DNA of 61,025 bases. It comes from Phycisphaerales bacterium (GTDB lineage Bacteria > Planctomycetota > Phycisphaerae > Phycisphaerales > UBA1924). Shown one piece after another: positions 53,433-61,025 of the stretch. A model generated the notes under the pieces. The model did not search any database and was not told the origin of the DNA. It worked only from the letters and a program-made list of their open reading frames with translations. Position 1 is the first letter of the stretch. Every line of letters begins with the position of its first letter. The stretch is taken from NCBI GenBank assembly GCA_027019265.1, contig JALUWX010000051.1:1-61025 (forward strand). Direction: 5' to 3'. Both the position numbers and the translations under genes were made by a program.

Positions 53433-54947
53433 ATGCGCCGAATCAAACACACCCTCACCGCACTCGCCCTCACCACCCTCGCCGGGTGCGCCATCGCTCA
53501 AGACTCCACCTCCCTCACCATCTACTCCACCGCAACCCCCGGAGCCATCGACCCCAACCTCTACCGACCCGTCCCCGGAGGAACCCAATACAACAACCCC
53601 TACCAACGGGTCAACCAGATCCAGGGCTACGCCATCATCCGACAGGACCGAACCCTCGACCTCGAACAAGGGATCAGCAACCTCGAGTTCACCGATGTCG
53701 CCGCGCTCATCGACCCCACAACCGTCCGATTCGAATCCCTCACCCACCCCGATTCCACCTCCGTCCTCGACCAGAACTACCAATACGACCTCGTCTCCAT
53801 CGACCGACTCCTCGAGCGCTACATCGACCACCCCATCAACGTGGACGGCCAAGAGCACACCCTCCTCTCCGCGCAGGGCGGAATCCTCCTCCTCCAGAAC
53901 CGTGACGGATCCGTCCGATCCCAGGTCGGATACCAGAACGTCACCTTCCCCGCGCTCGATCAAGCCCTCGTCACCAAACCCACCCTGAGCTGGACCGTCT
54001 CCGCCGACCACGCCGGAGACCACGACACCCGCATCTCCTACGAAACCCAGGGCATCACCTGGTGGGCCGACTACAACCTCGTCTTCAACCCCGGAGATAC
54101 CGAGAACACCGGAACCATCGACCTCGGCGCGTGGGTCTCCATCCTCAACCAATCCGGGGGCTCCTACACCGACGCCCAGCTCAAACTCGTTGCCGGCGAC
54201 GTCAACCGCGCCCAACCCAACAACAAATCCTTCTACGGCGGATACGAAGCCATGTCCGCCCGCGCCGTCAGCGCCGATATGGGCTTCGAAGAAAAATCCT
54301 TCTTCGAATACCACCTCTACGCCCTCGGACGCAAAGTCTCCATCCCCGACCGATCCACCAAACAGATCGAGCTCTTTGAATCCGTCAACGACGTCCCCGC
54401 CACCAAGATCCTCGTCTACGACGGCGCCCAGCAGTTCGCGCACTACCGATACTCCAGCGCCAACACCGACCAGGGCTTCGGTTCAAACGCAAACTCCAAG
54501 GTCGAGGTCCACCTCCGCTTCAAGAACGACAAAGACCACGGCCTGGGCATGCCCCTCCCCTCCGGGCGCATGCGCGTCTCCCAGCTCGACGAAGCAGACA
54601 ACGCCTACGAGTTCATCGGGGAATCCGTCATCGACCACACCCCCCGAAACGAACACGTCACCATCAAACTGGGCAACGCCTTCGACGTCGTCGGAGAACG
54701 CAAACAAACCGACTTCAAACGCGGATCCCGCTGGGTCACCGAATCCTTCGAGATCAAAGTCCGCAACCAGAAAGAAGAACCCGTGGACGTCCTCGTCCAG
54801 GAACACCTCTACCGCTGGACCAACGCCGACATCACTGCAACCGACCACGAATACGACCAGATCGATGCGCGCACCATCCACTTTCCCATCACCATCGGGC
54901 CCGAGCAGGAAGAAACCATCACCTACACCGTCCACTACACCTGGTAA
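53433..54947 (+). CDS. Secreted DUF4139-family protein
   Basis: 504 residues, GGAG before the ATG. Signal peptide MRRIKHTLTALALTTLAGCAIAQ (LAGC could make it a lipoprotein). The DUF4139 region: YAIIRQDRTLDLEQGISNLEFTDVAALIDPTTVRF (start), GITWWADYNLVFNPGDTENTGTIDLGAWVSI, LVAGDVNRAQ, MPLPSGRMRVSQLDEAD, VTIKLGNAFDVVGERKQTDF and the closing VRNQKEEPVDVLVQEHLYRWTNADI. Beta-rich, related to the mucoidy-inhibitor MuiA-type proteins; biochemical role not known. Fifty-one bases downstream of the VWA gene. Confidence 0.85.
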   Translation: MRRIKHTLTALALTTLAGCAIAQDSTSLTIYSTATPGAIDPNLYRPVPGGTQYNNPYQRVNQIQGYAIIRQDRTLDLEQGISNLEFTDVAALIDPTTVRFESLTHPDSTSVLDQNYQYDLVSIDRLLERYIDHPINVDGQEHTLLSAQGGILLLQNRDGSVRSQVGYQNVTFPALDQALVTKPTLSWTVSADHAGDHDTRISYETQGITWWADYNLVFNPGDTENTGTIDLGAWVSILNQSGGSYTDAQLKLVAGDVNRAQPNNKSFYGGYEAMSARAVSADMGFEEKSFFEYHLYALGRKVSIPDRSTKQIELFESVNDVPATKILVYDGAQQFAHYRYSSANTDQGFGSNANSKVEVHLRFKNDKDHGLGMPLPSGRMRVSQLDEADNAYEFIGESVIDHTPRNEHVTIKLGNAFDVVGERKQTDFKRGSRWVTESFEIKVRNQKEEPVDVLVQEHLYRWTNADITATDHEYDQIDARTIHFPITIGPEQEETITYTVHYTW

Positions 54948-54969
54948 CCCCCCTCCCGGAGCACCCCCG

Positions 54970-55692
54970 ATGCCCCAAGGCACCATCGTGGTCGTTGAAG
55001 ACGACGAGTCGATCAGGCGCGGCCTGGTCGATGCCTTGTCATTCCACGGCTACACCATCCACCACGCCCCCGACGGCCAAGCCGGGCTCGACCTCTGCCT
55101 CGCCGTCGCACCCGACCTCGTCCTCCTCGACATCATGATGCCCAAAATGGACGGGCTCCAGGTCCTCGAACAACTCCGAACCCCCCAGCCCGACGTTCCC
55201 GTTATCTTCCTCACCGCAAAGGGCGAAGAAACCGACCGGATCAAAGGGCTCCGTTTGGGCGCGGACGACTACATCGTCAAACCCTTCTCCCTCGACGAAC
55301 TCATCGCACGCATCGAAGCCGTCCTCCGCCGCGCCCCCGCGCGCCCCACCGCGCGCACCGCCATGACCATCGCCGGGCGCACCATCGACTTCGCCAGGAG
55401 AGAAGTCGTCCTCCAGTCCGGAGAACGACGACCCCTCACCGAACGAGAGTCCGACGTCATCGGATACCTCGCCTCGAACGACGGCCGCGCCGTCTCGCGC
55501 GACGAACTCCTCCAGAAAGTCTGGGGACTCGACCCACGAGGCACCACCACCCGAACCGTCGACATGGCCATCGCAAGGCTTCGCGACACCCTCAACGACG
55601 ACCCCACCAACCCCGACGTCATCCGCACCATCCGAGGAAAGGGCTACGCCCTCGCCTCCCCCCAGGATGACCCGCAGAGCAGCGCGACGTGA
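54970..55692 (+). CDS. Response regulator, OmpR family
   Basis: 240 residues, GGAG eight bases before the ATG. Receiver with VVVEDDES, phospho-acceptor Asp54 (LVLLDIMMPKMDG), FLTAKGEE and YIVKPFS; winged-helix C-terminus (RPLTERESDVIGYLASNDGRAVSRDELLQKVWG; RTVDMAIARLRDTLNDDPTNP; IRTIRGKGYAL). It probably binds the direct-repeat array at 52009-52079 and so regulates its own operon. Overlaps the kinase gene by four bases. Confidence 0.92.
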   Translation: MPQGTIVVVEDDESIRRGLVDALSFHGYTIHHAPDGQAGLDLCLAVAPDLVLLDIMMPKMDGLQVLEQLRTPQPDVPVIFLTAKGEETDRIKGLRLGADDYIVKPFSLDELIARIEAVLRRAPARPTARTAMTIAGRTIDFARREVVLQSGERRPLTERESDVIGYLASNDGRAVSRDELLQKVWGLDPRGTTTRTVDMAIARLRDTLNDDPTNPDVIRTIRGKGYALASPQDDPQSSAT

Positions 55693-57500
55693 ACCGGCGC
55701 CGAACCCTCATCTGGATCACCTTCTGGTCGGGTTCACTCCTCGTCCTCCTCGCGCTCACCGCCGCGAGCATCAGCGTCTTCCGTCTCGAACGGCGCAACG
55801 ACGAAAACCGCGCCCTCGCGCAGCGCCAGGAAACCATCCGACTCGCCCTCTGGCGCATCGACTCCAGAATCGCCCCCCTCATCGCCCTCGAAGCCGCGCG
55901 CCCCGACGAGGACTACGCCCGCATCCTCGCCTCCCAGCTCCAGCAGCGCACCCTCTCCGATTCCGAATCCGACTTCACCGCGGGCACCGCAGCAAGAAGC
56001 ACACCCAGCCCCTTCGCCACCCCCCAAGCCCAGACCACCAACACCTACGCCAACGCCTACTTCGAATACCAGGACCAGGGCGAACCCGTCGTCTCCGACT
56101 CCGAAGCCCTCGGGGTCGTCCGCTCCGCGCGCAGACTCCTCCGAAGCGCCGAATCCAACCAACGTAAAGATTCAACCGAACAAACCAAAGAGTCCGAGTC
56201 CAACAAACTCGTCGCCGAACAACGCAAACGAGACGACACCTCGACCGACTACGCCGCAAGGCAACAACTCACCGAAAGCTTTCAATACGACCAAGCCCCA
56301 GCCCGGGCCGAGGCACTCGGCGCAACCATCAAATCCGCACCCGAGCAAAGCGACGAACTCGCATACGCGTTCGCCGAACCCGCACCACCACGCGTCAGCG
56401 CCATCGAACCCCGATGGATCACCGCCCCCGACACCACACGCCAGCTCGTCCTCGTCCGGCGCATCACCCGCAACAACGAAACCATCACCCAGGGTGTCTG
56501 GCTCGATTGGCCCTCCCTCCGATCCGAACTCATCACCCTCGTCCGTGACCTTCTCCCCACCTCCACCCTCGTCCCCATCACCGCATCCGAACCACCCCCG
56601 GGCTCCTACCAACTCGCCACCCTCCCCGTCGCCTTCATCCCGGGAGGCGCCATCGCCCTCCCCCCCGACCGGATGACCCCCGCGCTCCTCGCCATGCTCG
56701 CCGCATGGATCGCCACCCTCGCCGCCATCACCGCCGCCGCCGTCGTCCTCCGCGCCGTCCTCAACCTCTCCGACCGACGCGCCCGCTTCGTCTCCGCCGT
56801 CACCCACGAGCTCCGCACCCCCCTCACCTCCTTCCGTCTCTACGCCCAAATGCTCGCCGACGGCATGGTCACCGACGAAACCACCAAACACGAATACCTC
56901 GAAACCCTCCGTCGAGAATCCGACCGACTCACCGGGATCGTCGAGAACGTCCTCGAATACGCCCGCCTCGCGCGACACCGCTCCTCCAAATCCAAACCCG
57001 CCGGAGAACGCACCCTCACCCCCGGCGAACTCATGGCCCTCCTCGTCCCCCCCATGTCGCGCCGTGCCGAAGAAGCCGGGCTCGACCTCGTCATCGACGA
57101 ACAACGCACCGAGTCCGACAACCGAACCCTCACCCTCGACCCCAGAGCCGTCGAGCGCATCATGATGAACCTCGTCGAAAACGCCTGCAAATACGCAGCC
57201 CCAGCCCCCGACGCGCCGGATGATGCAGACACCCGAATCCACCTCGACGTCAAACTCACCCAATCCGCCCTCACCCTCCTCGTCGCCGACCACGGCCCAG
57301 GCGTCCCCCAACGAGATCGAAGACGCATCTTCGCCGAGTTCACAAGAGGCTCAGCCCAACAATCCCACGACCGAGCCGGGCTCGGCCTCGGACTCGCCCT
57401 CTCCCGCGCCCTCGCGCGTGAAATGGGAGGCGACCTCACCCTCGTCACCAAACGAAACCACGGCGCCGAGTTCCAACTCACCCTCCCCCTCGACGACTAA
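55689..57500 (+). CDS. Sensor histidine kinase with large extracytoplasmic domain
   Basis: 603 residues, GTG start at 55689. Transmembrane helix 1 (about 8-30), a roughly 300-residue sensor region with disordered Ser/Thr/Gln stretches (90-120, 150-200), transmembrane helix 2 (about 331-357), HisKA with His373 (FVSAVTHELRTPLTSFRLYAQML), HATPase (MMNLVENACKYAAP; DHGPGVPQRDRRRIFAEFTRG; GLGLGLALSRALAREMGG). The sensor fits no known domain. It presumably reports envelope state to the regulator encoded directly upstream. Confidence 0.9.
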   Translation: MNRRRTLIWITFWSGSLLVLLALTAASISVFRLERRNDENRALAQRQETIRLALWRIDSRIAPLIALEAARPDEDYARILASQLQQRTLSDSESDFTAGTAARSTPSPFATPQAQTTNTYANAYFEYQDQGEPVVSDSEALGVVRSARRLLRSAESNQRKDSTEQTKESESNKLVAEQRKRDDTSTDYAARQQLTESFQYDQAPARAEALGATIKSAPEQSDELAYAFAEPAPPRVSAIEPRWITAPDTTRQLVLVRRITRNNETITQGVWLDWPSLRSELITLVRDLLPTSTLVPITASEPPPGSYQLATLPVAFIPGGAIALPPDRMTPALLAMLAAWIATLAAITAAAVVLRAVLNLSDRRARFVSAVTHELRTPLTSFRLYAQMLADGMVTDETTKHEYLETLRRESDRLTGIVENVLEYARLARHRSSKSKPAGERTLTPGELMALLVPPMSRRAEEAGLDLVIDEQRTESDNRTLTLDPRAVERIMMNLVENACKYAAPAPDAPDDADTRIHLDVKLTQSALTLLVADHGPGVPQRDRRRIFAEFTRGSAQQSHDRAGLGLGLALSRALAREMGGDLTLVTKRNHGAEFQLTLPLDD

Positions 57501-57506
57501 TCCTCC

Positions 57507-58751
57507 TCACACCCCAAAGCACGCAAGCGCTTCGCGCTCCGTCAACCGCTGACCAAACCCGATCGCCTCCGACTCATCCATCCCCTCCCTCCGCCGCAAC
57601 GTCGCCGCAACCACCGAGTCCCGATGATCCGCGCGCACGATCGGCACATCCGACCCGAAAAACAACGACTCCCCGCACACCAGCCCCGCCTCAATCAACT
57701 CCCTCAGCGGCAGCACCCGATCCAGCCGCCCCGGACACCCACGCTTCAGCGCCTCGATATCCGCCAGCAGATGACAGGGCTGCACCGAGCACACCACCCC
57801 CATCTCCACGAACCGCGCCACATCCGAAGCATCAACCAGCTCCGCATGCTCGATCCGATGACCCGTGCGCTGTGTCCCCGTTGCCTCGATCCCATCGAGC
57901 ACCGCGCGCACCGCCCCGTCCCCGATCGCATGCGCCGCGATCGGAACCTCGCGTTCCTTCGCGAACTGAATCGAATCCTCGATCTCCTCGTGCGACATCA
58001 TCGCCGTCCCGAAAGGACGATCCTCGGGCGCATCCGCCCACCGCTCAAGCACCCACGCCGTCCGTGAGTTCAGCGTCCCGTCCACAAAGATCTTCATCCC
58101 CCCCAGCGCCACCCGATCATCCCACGATGCGCGCGTCCCCATCAGCGCATCCAGATCCTCGCGAAGCGCCCAGAGCGCAAACCGCTGATCGACCTCCCCC
58201 GCCGCGAGCAAATCCGACAACACCGACCCGAGCCACCCCTGCGCCTTCAGATCGTGAACCTCGTCGTACCCCAGCGCCTTCAGGTGCGCACACGCTTGCC
58301 GCACCACCCCATGACGTTCCTTCTCCGTTGGCTCGGGCACCGCGCCCCACAGCGCGAGCGCCGCGTGCTCGAGCAAAAGCCCCGTCGGAGCTCCATCCCC
58401 ATCCACCTCCACGCGCCCGTGCTCGAACCTCGTCCCCCCATCGATCTCCGCGAGCTTCAGCGCCCTCGACGACCCCACCAGCGCGTGGTAATCAAAGCAC
58501 CACACACACACCGCCCGTCCCCCGCACGCTTCGTCGAGTTCTTCCCGGGTCATCCAGCGCGCCCCCCCTCCCGAAGCATCCACCCACCCCTCCGGCCGCG
58601 CTCCGTGCGCCAAAACCCACTGATCCCCCGACATCACCCCCGCGCGCCCCGCAAGCATCTCCAGCGCCTCGTCCCTCGACGAGCACCCCGACAGATCCAC
58701 CATCGTGAGCGACCGCCCCAGCTGCGCAATATGCGCATGCGCCTCACGCAT
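57507..58751 (-). CDS. Amidohydrolase, YtcJ-like, lacking the N-terminal part
   Basis: 414 residues. It starts at the metal motif itself: MREAHAHIAQLG (HxH), with GTRASWDDRVALGGMKIFVDGTLNSRTAWV (metal Lys region), HAIGDGAVRAVLDGIE, GHRIEHAELVD and FFGSDVPIVRADHRDSVVAAT (metal Asp). Normal YtcJ-like proteins have about 60 further residues before HxH forming a beta-sandwich half; here an in-frame stop lies nine codons upstream, so it is truly short. Overlaps the HugZ-like gene by eight bases. Substrate unknown. Confidence 0.82.
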   Translation of the reverse strand: MREAHAHIAQLGRSLTMVDLSGCSSRDEALEMLAGRAGVMSGDQWVLAHGARPEGWVDASGGGARWMTREELDEACGGRAVCVWCFDYHALVGSSRALKLAEIDGGTRFEHGRVEVDGDGAPTGLLLEHAALALWGAVPEPTEKERHGVVRQACAHLKALGYDEVHDLKAQGWLGSVLSDLLAAGEVDQRFALWALREDLDALMGTRASWDDRVALGGMKIFVDGTLNSRTAWVLERWADAPEDRPFGTAMMSHEEIEDSIQFAKEREVPIAAHAIGDGAVRAVLDGIEATGTQRTGHRIEHAELVDASDVARFVEMGVVCSVQPCHLLADIEALKRGCPGRLDRVLPLRELIEAGLVCGESLFFGSDVPIVRADHRDSVVAATLRRREGMDESEAIGFGQRLTEREALACFGV

Positions 58752-59367
58752 CGCAAGCGTCCAGCATCGCCCCGATCACGCGCTCCGCTTCGTCCAGATC
58801 CCCGACCGGCGCCGGGAGCTCGAGCCGAACCACCCCGCGCTGCGCCCGCACATCCAAGCCCCGATCATCCACCCCCACACACAGCGCATCCACGATCCCC
58901 GTCCCCGTGATCGCTTTGCACAGCGCCGTCAGCCGCGCCCGATCCGAGTTGATGATCTTGCACAGCTTCCCCTGCGCCCCCGACAGCGGGTTCACAAGCG
59001 CCAGCGCATCCCGATCCACCACCTCCCCCGAGTCCAGCTTCACGAACGACACCGCCGCGATCCCCAGCATCGGTTCTACCGCAGGGAGGTGATACGCCGT
59101 AAACCGGTCCCGCAGCGCCTCCTCCACCACATCCGACAACTCCACACACACCCGAGCCGCCGCATCGAACGAGTCCTTCGGGATCGCGAGCGACACGTCG
59201 TTCGCGCTCACCGAATCCCGATCGCACTCAACCACCAGGTCCCCCGACCCCGGATCGATCACATACCGCGCCTCGAAAGGGGTCCCGTCATACAGCAGCG
59301 TCCCCGCGCTATGACCCCGCACCAACCGCCGCGCCCGTTCGATCGTGGATTCACCAGCTTCAAGCAT
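58744..59367 (-). CDS. HugZ/DUF2470-like flavin-binding split-barrel protein
   Basis: 207 residues. N-terminal pyridoxamine-phosphate-oxidase-like barrel (ARRLVRGHSAGTLLYDG; FEARYVIDPGSGDLVVECD; DRFTAYHLPAVEPMLGIAAVSFVKLDSGEVVD), then the DUF2470-like tail (GVDDRGLDVRAQRGVVRLELPAPVGDLDEAERVIGAML). Proteins of this shape include HugZ heme-degrading enzymes; whether this one binds heme or only flavin cannot be seen. First of a two-gene unit with the amidohydrolase. Confidence 0.65.
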   Translation of the reverse strand: MLEAGESTIERARRLVRGHSAGTLLYDGTPFEARYVIDPGSGDLVVECDRDSVSANDVSLAIPKDSFDAAARVCVELSDVVEEALRDRFTAYHLPAVEPMLGIAAVSFVKLDSGEVVDRDALALVNPLSGAQGKLCKIINSDRARLTALCKAITGTGIVDALCVGVDDRGLDVRAQRGVVRLELPAPVGDLDEAERVIGAMLDACDA

Positions 59368-59391
59368 CGCCCCATTGTGCCCGACCCGCGC

Positions 59392-59970
59392 TCACTTCTC
59401 AAGCGACCCCAGCGACTTCTCCACCGACACCACCACCCCGGGCTCCGACCCCTTCGCCCTCAGGAACCCCTGGTAGTACCGCACCCCGTACCACCGCCCG
59501 AACTTGTACCCGATCGACTCGTGCTCCCCGATCACCCGCATCCCCATCGCCTTGTGCAACCGATCACTCCCCTCGTTCGGGACCGAAGCCCCAGCGATCA
59601 CCGTCACATACCCCTGCGCCCCCAGAATCTCAAACAACCGACCATACAACCGCTTCCCCAATCCCATCCGCTGCGCCCCCGGCGCGATATAGATCGACAC
59701 CTCCACACACCACGAATACGCCCCCCGCGCACTCCATGGCGCACTCTTCGCGAACCCCAGAAACCGACCCTCCCCGTCCCGAGCCACCAACCACGCATGA
59801 GTCTCATGGTGCGACTTCCAAAGCCCCCGGATCGTCTCCTCGCGCTCGGGCACCGACCCAAAGTGCGCAAACCCATGCGCGATCTCATGGTTCAAAAGCC
59901 CCGTGATATCCCCGATATCCGATTCCCCCACCAACCCGATCTCGACTGTGTCTGTATCCATCACCGACAT
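59392..59970 (-). CDS. GNAT family N-acetyltransferase
   Basis: 192 residues from ATG 59970 (MSVMDTDTVEIGLV); upstream frame to 60036 is dispensable. GNAT core: DIGDITGLLNHEIAHGFAHFG at the start, SIYIAPGAQRMGLGKRLYGRLFEILGAQG (acetyl-CoA pyrophosphate loop QRMGLG), then GFGRWYGVRYYQGF near the end, typical of phosphinothricin-type acetyltransferases. Acyl acceptor unknown. Ends 24 bases before the HugZ-like gene, same strand. Confidence 0.85.
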   Translation of the reverse strand: MSVMDTDTVEIGLVGESDIGDITGLLNHEIAHGFAHFGSVPEREETIRGLWKSHHETHAWLVARDGEGRFLGFAKSAPWSARGAYSWCVEVSIYIAPGAQRMGLGKRLYGRLFEILGAQGYVTVIAGASVPNEGSDRLHKAMGMRVIGEHESIGYKFGRWYGVRYYQGFLRAKGSEPGVVVSVEKSLGSLEK

Positions 59971-60033
59971 ACCCGCAAACCGCGCCCAGAGTTCACCCCG
60001 TCCCACATCTTCTCGCTTCCCCAAACCCCGTGC

Positions 60034-60060
60034 CACTGATCCACGCTTCGTGGATCAGTG
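60034..60060. repeat. Perfect 12-bp inverted repeat (REP-like)
   Basis: CACTGATCCACG, loop CTT, CGTGGATCAGTG: twelve perfect pairs, no T-run on either strand. It sits between the GNAT and permease genes, next to a dispersed repeat. Probably a multi-copy intergenic palindrome. Confidence 0.6.
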
Positions 60061-60085
60061 CTCCCCCCCTCCCCACCCACGGGCT

Positions 60086-60190
60086 CGATGTCTTCGCCAC
60101 CTTCGCGCCCTTCGCGTTCCAAATCTTCTGCCTTCTCTGCGCCCTCTGGGTGAACTCCGCGCCCTCTGCGTTCCTGCCTTCCCGCCTTCT
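60086..60190 (-). repeat. Degenerate AACGC(A/G)AGGGCGC intergenic repeat
   Basis: On the minus strand two units, AACGCAGAGGGCGCGGAG followed by CCCAGAGGGCGCAGAGAAGG, and AACGCGAAGGGCGCGAAGG, form the type of repeat that is commonly mis-called as an ORF with NAEGAEFTQRAQR and NAKGAKVAKT peptides. Directly adjacent to the permease stop codon. Not coding. Confidence 0.6.
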
Positions 60191-61025
60191 CACACCCGGA
60201 AGATCGACCCCAGCTTCTTCCCCATCATCAGCGACGACCCGAACAACGTGATCGTCAACAACGCCATCCCCCACACACCCATCGCCGAAGCGATGTGCTG
60301 CCCATCACCCAAACGCAGCGAGAACTCGTAGATCATCTTCGTGATCGGGAAGTGCTCACCCTTCTGCGCCAGGATCAAACTGTCCGACACCTCGAGCATC
60401 GAGAACGAGAACACCAACAAACCCCCAGCGATCAGGTTCGCCATAATCAGCGGCACAATCACCACCCGAACCGCACGAACCCGCGACGCCCCCAGGTTCA
60501 CCGCCGCTTCCTCGAGCTCACCCGACGTCTGCTCGAGCCCCGACACCGTCGATCGAACGATGTAAGGCAAACGCCGCACCGCATACGCGATAATCAACAA
60601 CGGGAACGGGTTCGGATCCGTCCCAAACACCGCAAGCGTCCCCTCCAGCGGATCACCCGACCCGAACGGCCACCGCAGCGTCATCGCCACATACCCAAAC
60701 GCCATCACGAGCCCCGGGACCGCCAAGGGCAACATACACAGCGCATCGAGCACCCCGCGCCCCTTCACCGTCGTCCGAACGAGGATGTACCCGATCAGCA
60801 CCCCGAACCCCATATTCAGCGCCATCGCCGACAACGACAGCACCAACGAGTTCTTGATCGAGTTGAACGACTCCCCAGCCGTCAACGCCTCGTTGAAATG
60901 ATCAAACGTCACCGACCTCGGCAGCACACTCGCATACCACGACCCGGGCTCCGCAATCGCCGACAACACCACCCCCACATGGGGCATCAGCGCCAAGAGC
61001 GTCACAAACCCAAACGCCCCCGCAC
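60190..61025 (-). CDS. ABC transporter permease, FbpB/ThiP-like (5' part beyond window)
   Basis: At least 278 codons visible, open to the window edge. Permease helices with the EAA loop LEEAAVNLGASRVRAVRVVIVPLIMANL and SFSMLEVSDSLILAQKGEHFPITKMIYEFSLR near the C-terminus, typical of the second half of FbpB-type permeases for Fe3+, thiamine or similar cargo. GTG at 61003-61005 is only the first possible start in the window and lies inside a hydrophobic helix, so the gene begins upstream. Cargo unknown. Confidence 0.85.
   Translation of the reverse strand, partial: AGAFGFVTLLALMPHVGVVLSAIAEPGSWYASVLPRSVTFDHFNEALTAGESFNSIKNSLVLSLSAMALNMGFGVLIGYILVRTTVKGRGVLDALCMLPLAVPGLVMAFGYVAMTLRWPFGSGDPLEGTLAVFGTDPNPFPLLIIAYAVRRLPYIVRSTVSGLEQTSGELEEAAVNLGASRVRAVRVVIVPLIMANLIAGGLLVFSFSMLEVSDSLILAQKGEHFPITKMIYEFSLRLGDGQHIASAMGVWGMALLTITLFGSSLMMGKKLGSIFRV

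Noticed and set aside
59993..60274. 93-codon minus-strand ORF with NAEGAEFTQRAQR
   Set aside because: Known type of spurious ORF formed by an intergenic repeat; it also overlaps the permease.

Overview
The window reads as chromosomal DNA of a high-GC planctomycete of class Phycisphaerae. The evidence is: a C-terminal GC-type dockerin-like repeat on a secreted zinc carboxypeptidase (42705-45077); a PAPG-type PEP-CTERM-like tail (32847-33383); two membrane proteins ending in the CPSCGY(D/N)L...CPECG zinc ribbon; many secreted or lipoprotein genes; and a divergent type II secretion (Gsp) set. There is no phage, transposon or CRISPR. It looks like a core genome segment with lineage-specific secreted genes.

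Layout. 1-1.4 kb: dnaX (minus) with the SRP RNA gene just upstream; its 3' end carries a CCCAAAA slippery heptamer, an adjacent stop and a GC hairpin, and the -1 frame stays open to the window edge (tau). 1.5-4.9 kb: small and membrane proteins and a PIN-PhoH ATPase. 4.9-12.9 kb: minus-strand Gsp operon F-G-I-J-K-C-L-M ending in a TPR lipoprotein. 13-20 kb: threonine dehydrogenase, a Gfo/Idh/MocA oxidoreductase, PIG-L deacetylase, Dus, and two zinc-ribbon membrane paralogues around a DinB-like protein. 20-29 kb: PgpH, PhoH, PhoR, PhoB, then two outer-membrane porins, the first with the codon use of a very highly expressed gene. 29-45 kb: argS, a dicarboxylate symporter, an MsbA-like ABC exporter, tRNA-Gln(CTG), a DUF885 protein, GT2, a BshC-like protein, a metal-chelate-binding lipoprotein facing a heme oxygenase with a Fur-like operator, and the carboxypeptidase. 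45-52 kb: GCS2-CBS ligase, aspartoacylase-like hydrolase, gamma-glutamyltranspeptidase and an Fsr-like MFS transporter. 52-57.5 kb: a VWA / DUF4139 / response regulator / histidine kinase operon preceded by a phased 11-bp direct-repeat array. 57.5-61 kb: amidohydrolase, HugZ-like protein, GNAT, a dispersed repeat and a truncated ABC permease.

How genes may work together (inference): the TPR lipoprotein could be the secretin pilotin of the Gsp system; PhoBR may control the adjacent porins; GCS2-like ligase, hydrolase and GGT suggest making, trimming and salvaging gamma-glutamyl compounds; the VWA/DUF4139 pair is probably an envelope system controlled by its own two-component pair through the repeat array.

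The most unusual signals are the complete-looking programmed -1 frameshift signal in dnaX, the six-unit 11-bp operator array, the parallel loss of structural zinc cysteines in DnaX and Tdh, and several -10 boxes placed so that transcripts would be leaderless.
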